A program made the translations under genes and the position numbers. A stretch of 10,701 bases of DNA from Alphaproteobacteria bacterium (lineage in GTDB: Bacteria; Pseudomonadota; Alphaproteobacteria; Geminicoccales; Geminicoccaceae), in assembly GCA_026982585.1 (NCBI GenBank), contig JALSGW010000333.1:1-10701 (forward strand), given 5' to 3'. This document shows, piece by piece, positions 1 to 8,691 of the stretch (positions are counted from its first letter, which is position 1; each line of letters begins with the position of its first letter). The notes under the pieces are model-generated. The model worked only from the letters and a program-made list of their open reading frames with translations. It did no database searches and was not told the origin of the DNA.

Positions 1-1152
1 CGTCTCCCGCGCCGCCGCCCCGAGCCGCCGCCGCAGATCCGGGTCCTTGAGCAACCGCACGATGCGCTCGGCGGCCTCGGGCACGCTGCGCACGAGAAAG
101 CCGTTGACGCCATCTTGGATCTGGTGCCGGATGCCGCCCACATCGCCGCCCACCACCGCAGCCCCCTTCCACATCGCCTCCGCCACCGTGAGCCCGAACC
201 CCTCGCGCAGGGACTTCTGCAGCACCACCGCCGCCCGCCGCTGCAGCGCGTTGACCAGCGCCGAATCCTGCACCGACAGGATCAGGATCCGTTCCTCGCG
301 ACAACACAGGAGCGAATAGAACACCTCCTGCCCCTCGGGATCGTCGGTGGCCACATTGCCGAGCAGCACCAGGGTGGCCGGCACCTCGCGGCGGGCGAGC
401 TTGAACGCCTCGATCACCCCGTGCGGGTCCTTCCAGGGGTCGAAACGGGAGATCTGCACCACGAGCGGCAGATCGGTGGGGATGTCGTAGCGGGCGAGCC
501 GCTCCTCGATCTCCCGCTCCTCGAGCTCCCGGTTCACCGCCGCGAAGGGATCGATGGCCGGCGGGATGAAGCGCTGCGGCACCCGGAGCGCCTGTCGATA
601 CTCCGGAAGATGGAACACGGCCACGTCATAGCGCTCGACGAAGCCCGAGAGATACGCCCACACCTCCGGGTTGGGCGCGCTGAGATCGACGTGGCACCAC
701 CAGATCCAGGGGCTCTTCTTGCGGAAGTGGCGCACGAGCGGCAGCGGCTGCGGGTCGTGGACCACCACCACATCGTGGTCGAGATGCATGCGCCGGGCGT
801 TCTCGTACACCACCTCCTCGTAGATGTTGCGCTTGAGGTCGGTGAGTCGGATCTCCGCCCCCTGCAGCGCGTTGTGGAACTTCTTGGTGATGCTGAAGAA
901 ATCGGGCCGCCCCTGGATCACCCGCCAGCCGGTGCGCACCCCGGCGCTGTTGGCGAGCAGGGTGAGGGAGGAAAGGATTTCCGCAACCCCGCCCCCATAA
1001 TAGGTGGAGTTGACGTGGACCACGTGGAGATCGCGCAGGCGGTGGGCCTTGTCGAGGATGCGGGCCACCGCTTCCGCTCCGATCAATGGCTCGTAGTCCT
1101 CCACCCGCACCGTGGACAAGGCCACGGGCTCGGCTTGCGCGAACCGGGTCAT
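1..1152 (-). CDS. treT: Trehalose synthase (TreT-type GT4 glycosyltransferase), partial at the left edge
   Basis: Partial gene: 384 codons are visible without a stop, and the C-terminal end (probably a few tens of residues) lies beyond base 1. TreT enzymes make trehalose reversibly from NDP-glucose plus free glucose in the cytoplasm. Seen in the sequence: the N-terminal HVNSTYYGGGVAEIL segment (residues 46-60) and FHNALQG (92-98), both typical of archaeal and bacterial TreT; VHDPQP (131-136); QISRFDPWKD (233-242) with the donor-binding Arg236 and Lys241; and the GT4 E-x7-E motif (Glu317 and Glu325 in REGFGLTVAEAMWKG). The pattern of conserved blocks matches TreT better than a generic GT4 enzyme. 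The ATG at 1150-1152 is preceded by an AGGAGG ribosome site about 7 bases upstream. It lies 62 bp downstream of copZ on the same strand, with stem-loops in the gap. Donor preference (ADP- or UDP-glucose) cannot be read from the sequence. The alternative call is another trehalose-forming GT4 enzyme. Confidence 0.87.
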   Translation of the reverse strand, partial: MTRFAQAEPVALSTVRVEDYEPLIGAEAVARILDKAHRLRDLHVVHVNSTYYGGGVAEILSSLTLLANSAGVRTGWRVIQGRPDFFSITKKFHNALQGAEIRLTDLKRNIYEEVVYENARRMHLDHDVVVVHDPQPLPLVRHFRKKSPWIWWCHVDLSAPNPEVWAYLSGFVERYDVAVFHLPEYRQALRVPQRFIPPAIDPFAAVNRELEEREIEERLARYDIPTDLPLVVQISRFDPWKDPHGVIEAFKLARREVPATLVLLGNVATDDPEGQEVFYSLLCCREERILILSVQDSALVNALQRRAAVVLQKSLREGFGLTVAEAMWKGAAVVGGDVGGIRHQIQDGVNGFLVRSVPEAAERIVRLLKDPDLRRRLGAAARET

Positions 1153-1172
1153 CTCTCCGCCTCCTCGCCCGT

Positions 1173-1210
1173 GGCCGGCCCGACGCGCGCCGGCCCGCCG
1201 GAACCTCCGG
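1173..1210 (-). other. Two GC-rich stem-loops between copZ and treT
   Basis: Seen directly: a 7-bp perfect stem (GGCCGGC at 1173-1179 with GCCGGCC at 1189-1195, 9-base loop) and a 5-bp stem with a 3-base loop (CCGGA at 1198-1202 with TCCGG at 1206-1210). Neither is followed by a T tract on the minus strand, so these are not classical intrinsic terminators. They may attenuate or stabilise the transcript between copZ and treT, or simply reflect GC richness. Confidence 0.35.
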
Positions 1211-1214
1211 GAAG

Positions 1215-1427
1215 CTAGCCCTCCCGGCTCTCCCCCTTGACCTCGTAGCCCGCCTCGCGGATCGCCGCGCGCAGGCTCTCCACATCGCTGCCGTTCTCCA
1301 CCGTCACCCGCTTGGCCGTCAGATCCACCGCCACCTTGGCCGAGGGCGCCACCTGGGCGATGGCCTGTTCGATGCTGCGCACGCAGTGCTGGCAGCTCAT
1401 GCCTTCCACCGCAAACACCACCCGCAT
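1215..1427 (-). CDS. copZ: CopZ-like copper chaperone (heavy-metal-associated domain)
   Basis: This 70-residue protein is a single HMA (heavy-metal-associated) domain with nothing else attached. HMA chaperones bind Cu(I) in the cytosol and pass it to a CopA-type exporting ATPase or to the copper sensor. Seen: the metal-binding loop GMSCQHC with Cys12 and Cys15, a V-x-G opening strand, the VDLTAKRVTVE strand, and the closing AIREAGYEVKG typical of the beta-alpha-beta-beta-alpha-beta fold. Length is normal for CopZ. The ATG at 1425-1427 has a GGAGGAG ribosome site about 6 bases upstream. No copper ATPase or CueR gene is in the window, so its partner must be encoded elsewhere or beyond the left edge. 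A CueR-like operator sits about 40 bases upstream (separate entry), which supports a copper role over mercury (MerP would be periplasmic with a signal peptide, absent here). Confidence 0.88.
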   Translation of the reverse strand: MRVVFAVEGMSCQHCVRSIEQAIAQVAPSAKVAVDLTAKRVTVENGSDVESLRAAIREAGYEVKGESREG

Positions 1428-1468
1428 CCTGCTCCTCCAGAGTGCAATCGACCCGCTGCCCTATTTGG

Positions 1469-1492
1469 TGCTTGCCCCAGCCGCAAGGTCAA
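1469..1492 (-). promoter_or_regulatory. Probable CueR-type (MerR family) copper promoter/operator for copZ
   Basis: On the minus strand a TTGACC -35 element (1487-1492) overlaps the left arm of a dyad, ACCTTGC-N7-GCAAGCA (1469-1489). The inner arms CTTGC and GCAAG pair perfectly across a 7-base centre. Known CueR operators (copA/copZ promoters of enterobacteria and pseudomonads) have the same register: TTGACC running into ACCTTSC, a 7-base centre and GSAAGGT, with a lengthened spacer of about 19 bp. Here the outer right arm is degenerate, and the -10 region 19-21 bases downstream (AAATAG-like) is weak. The site starts at the pssE stop codon and ends about 40 bases before the copZ ATG. The copper call is inference from this resemblance plus the downstream gene. 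Confidence 0.5.
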
Positions 1493-2022
1493 GCGCGGGG
1501 AACCTCCCCGACCGGCCGCGCCCGGCGGTGCCTGGACCCGCGGTGCTGCTGCAGATAGGTGCGGAGGATCTGCGGCACCGTGCTGCCGAGCGGATAGCGG
1601 ATCGGCGCGGGCGCCGCCAGGGCCAGCTCGGCCAGCGCCTCCTCCAACGCCTCGGGGCTCCGGCACAGGCGGATCGGATAGCGCTGCGCGAGCCGTTCCA
1701 GGAAGGCGCGCTGGTCGTTGCTCGGATGCCGGCGGCTCGTCGCCCGGGCGCGCGGCACCGCCACGATGCGGCAGCCCGCCCGCATGGCGTCGCCGAGCAG
1801 GCCCATGCCGCCGTGGGTCACCACGAGCGGTCTGCGCGCGAGCAGCGCGGCCAGCTCATCGGGCGCGACAAATCGCCGCCAGCGCAGCTGCCGCGGGCAG
1901 AAGCGCCCCTCGCCGATCTGGGCCAGACCTGTCATCCCGAGGCGCAGTGCGGCGCGGTCCGCCGCCTCCACCAGCGCGTCGAACCCGCCCGCCGCGGTGC
2001 CCACCGCCACGAACAACCTCAA
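1489..2022 (-). CDS. pssE: Alg13/PssE-like catalytic subunit of a two-part glycosyltransferase
   Basis: The 177-residue protein resembles PssE/Alg13, the C-terminal half of GT28 (MurG-type) enzymes, which binds the UDP-sugar and works with a separate Alg14/PssD subunit at the membrane to extend a lipid-linked sugar. Seen: the opening LFVAVGTAAGGFDALVEA (residues 3-20; family pattern VTVGT...FDxLv), the glycine-rich nucleotide-sugar motif VVTHGGMGLLGDAMRAG (67-83), the VPR strand end (89-91), and His99 with Asp103-Gln104, the HxxxxDQ-like donor contact. The C-terminal 20 residues are basic and less conserved-looking. The start is TTG at 2020-2022. This codon shares bases with the pssD stop (TTGA), and GGAGGGG lies about 8 bases upstream. 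No ATG or GTG is nearby in this frame, so translational coupling to pssD is likely. The specific sugar cannot be deduced. Confidence 0.86.
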   Translation of the reverse strand: MRLFVAVGTAAGGFDALVEAADRAALRLGMTGLAQIGEGRFCPRQLRWRRFVAPDELAALLARRPLVVTHGGMGLLGDAMRAGCRIVAVPRARATSRRHPSNDQRAFLERLAQRYPIRLCRSPEALEEALAELALAAPAPIRYPLGSTVPQILRTYLQQHRGSRHRRARPVGEVPRA

Positions 2023-2486
2023 AGCAACAACCCCTCCGCCACCACCGCCCGCGGATAGAAGCGGCGCAGCTCCGGCCACTGCACCACGAACAGGTCGGCG
2101 ATCGGATAGACCAGGCGACCGGTGAGCGAGGGGCGCAAGGTGCCGCCGTTCTCGATGAAGATCACGCGCGCCCCGAACAGCTTCCCCCACAGGATCGCAA
2201 ACAGCGCCACATCGGCCCCGGTCGAGATCACGATCTCCGGCCGCTCCCGCCACATCACCCAAAAGGCCTGGACCGCGTTGCACAGGGTCGGCCAAAGCCG
2301 CCTGCGTGGATGGGGCAGATGGTAGACCCGCCGGATCCAGGCCGGCAGCGGCCGGGGGCTCGGGTAGGTGACGAGGAAGGCATCCTCCAACACAATGCCC
2401 TCGAGCGCCCGCAACAGCTCCGAGAGATGACCGCCCGCCGAACAGGCGAGCGCCACCCGCCGCCGTTCGCGAAAGCCCCTCCTCAC
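2019..2486 (-). CDS. pssD: Alg14/PssD-like membrane-anchoring subunit of a two-part glycosyltransferase
   Basis: About 155 residues. Alg14/PssD proteins form the N-terminal, acceptor-binding half of a MurG-like glycosyltransferase and recruit the Alg13/PssE half to the membrane. Seen: the opening VALACSAGGHLSELL (family pattern SxGGH), RPEIVISTGADVA (STGA motif), FGARVIFIENGG, and the diagnostic block LTGRLVYPIADLFVVQW followed by RRFYPRA near the end. The gene directly precedes its partner pssE, as in other pss/alg pairs. The start chosen is GTG at 2484-2486, a 4-base GTGA overlap with the stop of the upstream gene. The adjacent GTG at 2487-2489 has slightly better spacing (8 bases) to a GGGAG, and a GTG at 2454-2456 would also keep the whole conserved domain. 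The first ATG of the open frame, at 2558, lies well inside the upstream gene and is unlikely to be used. Confidence 0.86.
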   Translation of the reverse strand: MRRGFRERRRVALACSAGGHLSELLRALEGIVLEDAFLVTYPSPRPLPAWIRRVYHLPHPRRRLWPTLCNAVQAFWVMWRERPEIVISTGADVALFAILWGKLFGARVIFIENGGTLRPSLTGRLVYPIADLFVVQWPELRRFYPRAVVAEGLLL

Positions 2487-3145
2487 CACCGCACAAGCTC
2501 CCGGGTACCTCCGAAACGCCGCGCGATGCGCCCGCGCCGGTCCAACAGCACCAGCCACGGCTCGCCGGGTGCGGTGGCGGAGAGCGCCTCGAGATCGTCG
2601 GCGCCGTAGAGATCGAGCGGCACCCGCGCGAGCAGGGCCCAGCTGCGCAGCCCCAACAACAAGAGATTGAGCCTGAGCCAGCCGCGAAGACCGGGGGGAA
2701 ATACCAGCCGCAGGTCGATGTCCGAACCCGCCCCCGGCATGAGGCCGCGCGCGGGAAGCGAACCCAGCACCACCGCCTCATCCAGCCACGCGATGCGATC
2801 GAGGCGGGCGGCGAGCCGTTCGAGGAAACGACGGATGCGGGCGGGCTCCACCCGAAGCCGTGGCGCGTAACGGGCACAGACCCACAGCTGGCCGTTCAGG
2901 GTGAAGTTGAGGGTATGGGCGAGCGCCCAGGCGAACAGCAGGCCCGCCGCGCTCCGGGTTTCCAGAACCCAGGCCAGCGCCAGGGTGACCGCGAGCTCGA
3001 CCAGCAGCCGGAAGGACAGCTCCTTGCGCCCCATGCCGCGCATCCCCTGGAACCACCAGTTGATGCACAGGATGGTCAGCGGGTTCTGCACCCAGCGCGA
3101 GCGCTGCACCCGTTGCGGCAGGAGCGGATAGCTCTTGGCCTTCAC
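2483..3145 (-). CDS. Membrane-anchored nucleotidyltransferase-fold protein (Pol-beta/MNT type), function unknown
   Basis: A 220-residue protein with two parts. Residues 43-61 and 67-80 are hydrophobic and could form two membrane segments or a hairpin, closed by HTLNFTLNGQLWV (77-89). Residues 120-220 look like a minimal nucleotidyltransferase: VVLGS (125-129), a spaced glycine-rich loop, SDIDLRLVFPP (141-151) with Asp142 and Asp144, and a third acidic residue, Asp178, in VPLDLYG. That is the full acidic triad of the Pol-beta/MNT superfamily, so catalytic activity is plausible. The substrate is unknown. Its position as first gene before pssD/pssE, overlapping pssD by 4 bases, suggests a role in the same glycan pathway (inference). 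It is not an obvious antitoxin: no HEPN partner is adjacent. The start is GTG at 3143-3145 with a poor ribosome site. A later ATG in ...QGMRGMGRKE (residue 35 or 38, with an AGGGG upstream of the latter) would retain both parts. Confidence 0.77.
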   Translation of the reverse strand: MKAKSYPLLPQRVQRSRWVQNPLTILCINWWFQGMRGMGRKELSFRLLVELAVTLALAWVLETRSAAGLLFAWALAHTLNFTLNGQLWVCARYAPRLRVEPARIRRFLERLAARLDRIAWLDEAVVLGSLPARGLMPGAGSDIDLRLVFPPGLRGWLRLNLLLLGLRSWALLARVPLDLYGADDLEALSATAPGEPWLVLLDRRGRIARRFGGTRELVRW

Positions 3146-3173
3146 CGAGGCGTGGACCCGTTGCTGCGCGCCA

Positions 3174-3202
3174 ATTCAACTGTTAAGAGAACTCCGGGTC
3201 AA
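3174..3202 (-). promoter_or_regulatory. Sigma-70-like promoter for the NTase-pssD-pssE operon
   Basis: On the minus strand: TTGACC (3197-3202, 5 of 6 matches to TTGACA), a 17-base spacer, then TTGAAT (3174-3179, 4 of 6 matches to TATAAT). Transcription would begin near 3167, about 20 bases before the GTG start. It lies in the 68-bp gap between this operon and the divergent ligase gene. No equally good plus-strand promoter is visible in the gap (only TTGCTG at 3161-3166 with TTAAGA-like bases after it). Confidence 0.5.
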
Positions 3203-3213
3203 GGTGCGGCGCC

Positions 3214-4449
3214 ATGGGGGTTCGTCTGCTGCCGGCGCTGTTCGCCGCCGCCTTCGGCTTCTCCTTCCTCTCGGCGGCGCTGGCCGAGAGTCTGGGTCTC
3301 GGGCGGGCGCGGATCCTGTTGTTCACCGCTCTCGTGCTGGCGCTTTTGGCGGCGAGCCTGTTCGTGGGACCGCCGCTCCTCCGCAGGCCCCGGCATCTGC
3401 CCCTGTTCCTGCTGCTCCTGCTCGCGCTGCTCGCCTGGTGGCACGTGGGCCGACCCTTCGATCCCCTCGACTACAAGATCCTGCTGCCGCTCCTGGTGCT
3501 GTTGTTGTTGCCGGAGCTCGCCCGCGCGCTCTCCGGGCTCGATGTGGCGCGCCTGGTATGGTTTCTGCTGCTGTTGTACGTGCTCGCGAGCGGGGCCGCC
3601 CTGGCGCTGCTCGAGCCTTCGGTGTTGGTGCGCGGCTATGAGGCCATCCGGCGCTGGGATGTGACCGGCTCGATGGTGAGCCACAGCAGCCTGTTGTTGC
3701 TCTTTCTCCTGCTCAGCGCCGCCCGGCTCGCCCGCGAGCCCTTCACCCCCCTCGCCCTGCCCGCCTGGGCCGCGGTGTTGCTGGCGCTGGCGATGATCTT
3801 CCTTGCCGCAACCCGCACCACGGTGGCGATCCTGGCCCTGTTCGTGCTGCTCGACCTCATCGCCGGCCCTGGAGATCGCGTCCGCTTCTGGATCCGGGCC
3901 TTGATCCCCGCAGCGCTCGCCTTCGCCGTCGCGACGGTGCTGGTGAGCGACGTGATGTGGCGCCGGCTCGTGGGACTCGGGCTCGAGGAGTACACCTCCG
4001 GGCGGCTTGCCAGCTGGTCCTACTGGTTCGCGCTGGCGGTGCGCCATCCGCTGGGCCTTGGGATCGGCTACGTGCGCCAGGAGCTGGCCGCGGAGCGCCC
4101 GTGGTTGGACGGCGGCGTGCCGCTCGAGTGGCCCCACAACGAGTTGTTGCGCTTCTGGGTGGAGGGCGGCTGGGCGGGCCTCGTGCTGATCGTGCTCCTG
4201 ATGCTGGCGCTCGTGAAAATGGCGCTCTATGCGGCCCGATGTGCCGAGCGCGCGGACGAACGGGCGCTCGCGCTCGGCCTTGCTGCGGACATGCTCGCCC
4301 GCAGCCTGTTGCAGAACTATTTCAACGAAATCTACCAGGCGACCATGGCGGTGCTGGTGATCGGCCTGCTCGCCTACCGGGGGCTTGTCACCGGCGAGCA
4401 GGCGCGCCAGCCTGTGCTGCCGGGAGCGGCCGGCGTAGCTCAACGGTAG
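3214..4449 (+). CDS. O-antigen ligase/polymerase family membrane protein (Wzy_C/WaaL-like)
   Basis: This 411-residue, very hydrophobic protein has about 10-12 predicted membrane segments (for example near 7-25, 32-52, 61-77, 88-102, 113-132, 157-170, 182-199, 201-216, 226-244, 317-338 and 375-390). Between 245 and 316 lies a large hydrophilic, presumably periplasmic loop. Family signatures seen: ATRTTVAIL (199-207) with Arg201; TSGRLASWSYWFALAVRHPLGLGIG (split over 261-284); and WPHNELLRFWVEGG (306-319) with His308, the conserved loop histidine of WaaL-type ligases. Such enzymes either join lipid-carried glycan to its final acceptor or polymerise repeat units at the periplasmic face. The two cannot be told apart here. 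Together with the divergent pssD/pssE operon it suggests a surface-glycan locus. The ATG at 3214 is preceded by AAGGTG with a 7-base gap. The last six codons and the stop lie within the tRNA-Thr gene. Confidence 0.88.
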   Translation: MGVRLLPALFAAAFGFSFLSAALAESLGLGRARILLFTALVLALLAASLFVGPPLLRRPRHLPLFLLLLLALLAWWHVGRPFDPLDYKILLPLLVLLLLPELARALSGLDVARLVWFLLLLYVLASGAALALLEPSVLVRGYEAIRRWDVTGSMVSHSSLLLLFLLLSAARLAREPFTPLALPAWAAVLLALAMIFLAATRTTVAILALFVLLDLIAGPGDRVRFWIRALIPAALAFAVATVLVSDVMWRRLVGLGLEEYTSGRLASWSYWFALAVRHPLGLGIGYVRQELAAERPWLDGGVPLEWPHNELLRFWVEGGWAGLVLIVLLMLALVKMALYAARCAERADERALALGLAADMLARSLLQNYFNEIYQATMAVLVIGLLAYRGLVTGEQARQPVLPGAAGVAQR

Positions 4450-4503
4450 AGCATCCGCCTTGTAAGCGGGGGGTTGGGGGTTCGAATCCCTCCGCCGGCA
4501 CCA
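4429..4503 (+). tRNA. tRNA-Thr (anticodon UGU)
   Basis: A complete cloverleaf can be folded by eye. The acceptor stem is GCCGGCG (4429-4435) with CGCCGGC (4493-4499), the D stem is GCTC/GAGC, and the anticodon stem TCCGC/GCGGG (last pair G-U) encloses CTTGTAA with TGT at 4461-4463. The T stem is GGGGG/CCCTC around TTCGAAT, discriminator A, and an encoded CCA. It reads ACA codons. The first 21 bases overlap the 3' end of the ligase gene. A TTGTCA -35-like element at 4385-4390 inside that gene could serve it, but no good -10 is visible, so read-through from the ligase gene is also possible. Confidence 0.97.
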
Positions 4504-4547
4504 ACCCGCTGCCCCGGCTCACCACCGCGCCGCGCCTCCCGTGCGGT

Positions 4548-4565
4548 CGCCCGGAGAACCGGGCG
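4548..4565 (+). terminator. Perfect 7-bp hairpin with AGAA loop downstream of tRNA-Thr
   Basis: CGCCCGG (4548-4554), AGAA loop, CCGGGCG (4559-4565). The stem is perfect and all G-C. There is no T run after it on either strand, so it is at best a weak or Rho-assisted terminator for the tRNA or ligase transcript. The rest of 4504-4660 holds no gene that I can support. Confidence 0.35.
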
Positions 4566-4641
4566 CCGTCCGTGCCCCGTCCTCGCGACAAGAAACGGCG
4601 GCCACACAGAGGTGCTGCGCCCACGCCGTGCAGCCCCGGCA

Positions 4642-4657
4642 GCGGCCGTCGGGCCGC
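4642..4657 (-). terminator. Hairpin just after the secA stop codon
   Basis: GCGGCC (4642-4647), a 4-base loop and GGCCGC (4652-4657) form a 6-bp perfect stem, 3 bases past the secA stop. No T tract follows on the minus strand. A possible 3'-end structure of the secA message; weak evidence. Confidence 0.3.
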
Positions 4658-4660
4658 CGC

Positions 4661-7342
<2,682 letters not shown>

Positions 7343-7387
7343 GTTCGGATGAAACCTTCTCTTGGGAGGCCCGCCGCGTTCCGACCT

Positions 7388-7416
7388 CAGATAAGGCCCG
7401 CCCCGAACGCTGTCAA
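7388..7416 (-). promoter_or_regulatory. Sigma-70 promoter for secA
   Basis: On the minus strand a perfect TTGACA (7411-7416), a 17-base spacer and TATCTG (7388-7393, 3 of 6 matches). Expected transcription start is near 7381, giving a leader of about 39 bases before the secA ATG at 7342. This also excludes the longer secA reading frame that would begin at 7456. Confidence 0.62.
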
Positions 7417-7443
7417 CGCGAGCCGCGGGCCGAAAGGTCTCTG

Positions 7444-7472
7444 TTGCGACGCACAAGCGGCCGTCCTAGGTT
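7444..7472 (+). promoter_or_regulatory. Candidate promoter for serC-serA
   Basis: TTGCGA (7444-7449, 4 of 6 matches), a 17-base spacer and TAGGTT (7467-7472, 3 of 6) lie 22 bases before the serC start. It is the best plus-strand candidate in the divergent gap. No operator or riboswitch-like structure is evident. Confidence 0.38.
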
Positions 7473-7494
7473 GGCGCCGCCCTGAGGGAATCCG

Positions 7495-8691
7495 ATGTCG
7501 GCCAACCGTCCCATGGAACGACCGAAGCGACGCCCCAACCGCCCGCATTTCGGATCCGGCCCCACCGCCAAACGCCCCGGCTGGTCGGTGGAGGTGCTCC
7601 GGGATGCGCTCGTGGGGCGTTCCCACCGCTCCGCCCCCTGCCGGGCGCGGCTTCGCGAGGTGATCGTGCGCAGCCGGGAGCTGTTGGGCCTGCCGGCGGA
7701 CTGGAAGCTCGCCGTGATGCCGGGATCCGACACCGGCGCCTTCGAGGCGGCGCTGTGGAACCTCCTCGGGCCGCGCGGCGTGGACGTGATGGTGTTCGAC
7801 AGTTTCGGCGAGGGCTGGCGCAAGGACGTGCAGGAGCAGCTGCGGCTCGCGGACGTGCGGGTGCTCCGGGCACCCTACGGCGAGCTGCCCGATCTCGGCG
7901 CCTACGATCCCTCCCGGGATCTCGTGCTGTGCTGGAACGGCACCACCTCGGGGGTGTGCGTGCCCCACGGCGAGTGGATCCCGCTTGAGCGGGAGGGGCT
8001 CGTGCTGTGCGACGCCACCTCGGCGGTGTTCGCCGTCGAGCTGCCGTGGGAGCGGTTGGATGCGGTGACCTGGTCCTGGCAGAAGGTGCTGGGCGGCGAG
8101 GCGCAGCATGGCATGCTGGCGCTCTCGCCCCGCGCACTCGCCCGCCTCGCCGCCTATCGCCCCCCCTGGCCCCTGCCCAAACTGTTCCGCATCGCCAAGG
8201 ACGGCGTGCCGCTCGCGGGTCTCTTCGACGGCGACACCATCAACACCCCCTCCATGCTGGCGGTCGAGGACGCCCTCGATGCGTTGCGCTGGCTCGAAGG
8301 AACAGGCGGGCTCGCCGCCGCCGTCGCCCGCTGTCGCCGCAACGCCGCCATCCTGGGCGCCTGGGTCGCGCGCACGCCCTGGGTGGACGCCCTCGCCGCG
8401 AGACCCGAGATCCGCTCCCCGACCTGCTTCTGCCTGACCCTCGCCGACCCAGCGGTGCGGGCGCTCGAGGAGAGCCGTCGTCGGGAGCTGGTGCGCCGGT
8501 TGGTGGGGCTGCTCGAGCGGGAGGGCGTGGCCTTCGATATCGCCGCCTACCGGGAGGCGCCGGCGGGGCTGCGCATCTGGACCGGGGCGACGGTGGATGC
8601 GGAGGATCTCGAGGCGCTGTTGCCCTGGCTCGATTGGGCCTGGGCGCAGGTGGCGGCGGAGTTCGCGGTGAACGCGCGCGCGGAGGGATGA
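7495..8691 (+). CDS. serC: Phosphoserine aminotransferase, Methanosarcina/alphaproteobacterial type
   Basis: A PLP enzyme that moves the amino group of glutamate to 3-phosphohydroxypyruvate, giving 3-phosphoserine (step 2 of serine synthesis; it may also act on the homologous pyridoxine-pathway substrate). The product is 398 residues. Seen: N-terminal HFGSGPTAKRPGW (18-30), GSDTGAFE (77-84) at the PLP phosphate, LCDATSAVF (171-179) with Asp173 for the pyridine nitrogen, WSWQKVLGGEAQHG (193-206) with Lys197 as the Schiff-base lysine, and INTPSMLAVED (249-259). The QKVLGGEAQHG block marks the Methanosarcina/alpha-type SerC subfamily, distinct from the E. coli type. The ATG at 7495 has GAGGG about 6 bases upstream. 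An in-frame ATG at 7513 is an alternative that leaves the conserved part intact. The stop overlaps the serA start by one base. Confidence 0.95.
   Translation: MSANRPMERPKRRPNRPHFGSGPTAKRPGWSVEVLRDALVGRSHRSAPCRARLREVIVRSRELLGLPADWKLAVMPGSDTGAFEAALWNLLGPRGVDVMVFDSFGEGWRKDVQEQLRLADVRVLRAPYGELPDLGAYDPSRDLVLCWNGTTSGVCVPHGEWIPLEREGLVLCDATSAVFAVELPWERLDAVTWSWQKVLGGEAQHGMLALSPRALARLAAYRPPWPLPKLFRIAKDGVPLAGLFDGDTINTPSMLAVEDALDALRWLEGTGGLAAAVARCRRNAAILGAWVARTPWVDALAARPEIRSPTCFCLTLADPAVRALEESRRRELVRRLVGLLEREGVAFDIAAYREAPAGLRIWTGATVDAEDLEALLPWLDWAWAQVAAEFAVNARAEG

Noticed and set aside
115..1218. A 367-codon open frame on the plus strand
   Set aside because: It is antisense to treT, whose motifs are clear on the minus strand.
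1086..2609. A 507-codon Pro/Arg/Ala-rich open frame on the plus strand
   Set aside because: It lies opposite four real genes and has composition typical of out-of-frame GC-rich DNA.
2023..2877. Upstream part of the long minus-strand frame that ends with pssE
   Set aside because: This portion is out of frame with the NTase and pssD genes, shows no conserved motif, and the Alg13 homology begins only at the TTG at 2022.
2483..3145. MNT/HEPN toxin-antitoxin module
   Set aside because: No HEPN-like partner lies on either side, and the membrane part plus coupling to pssD argues against it.
3199..4443. A 414-codon Gln/Glu/His-rich open frame on the minus strand
   Set aside because: It is the antisense image of the Leu-rich membrane ligase gene. 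The Gln/Glu bias is what antisense of CTG/CTC codons gives.
7343..7456. N-terminal 38-codon extension of SecA
   Set aside because: It would contain the secA promoter, shows no SecA homology, and the universal SecA N-terminus begins at 7342.
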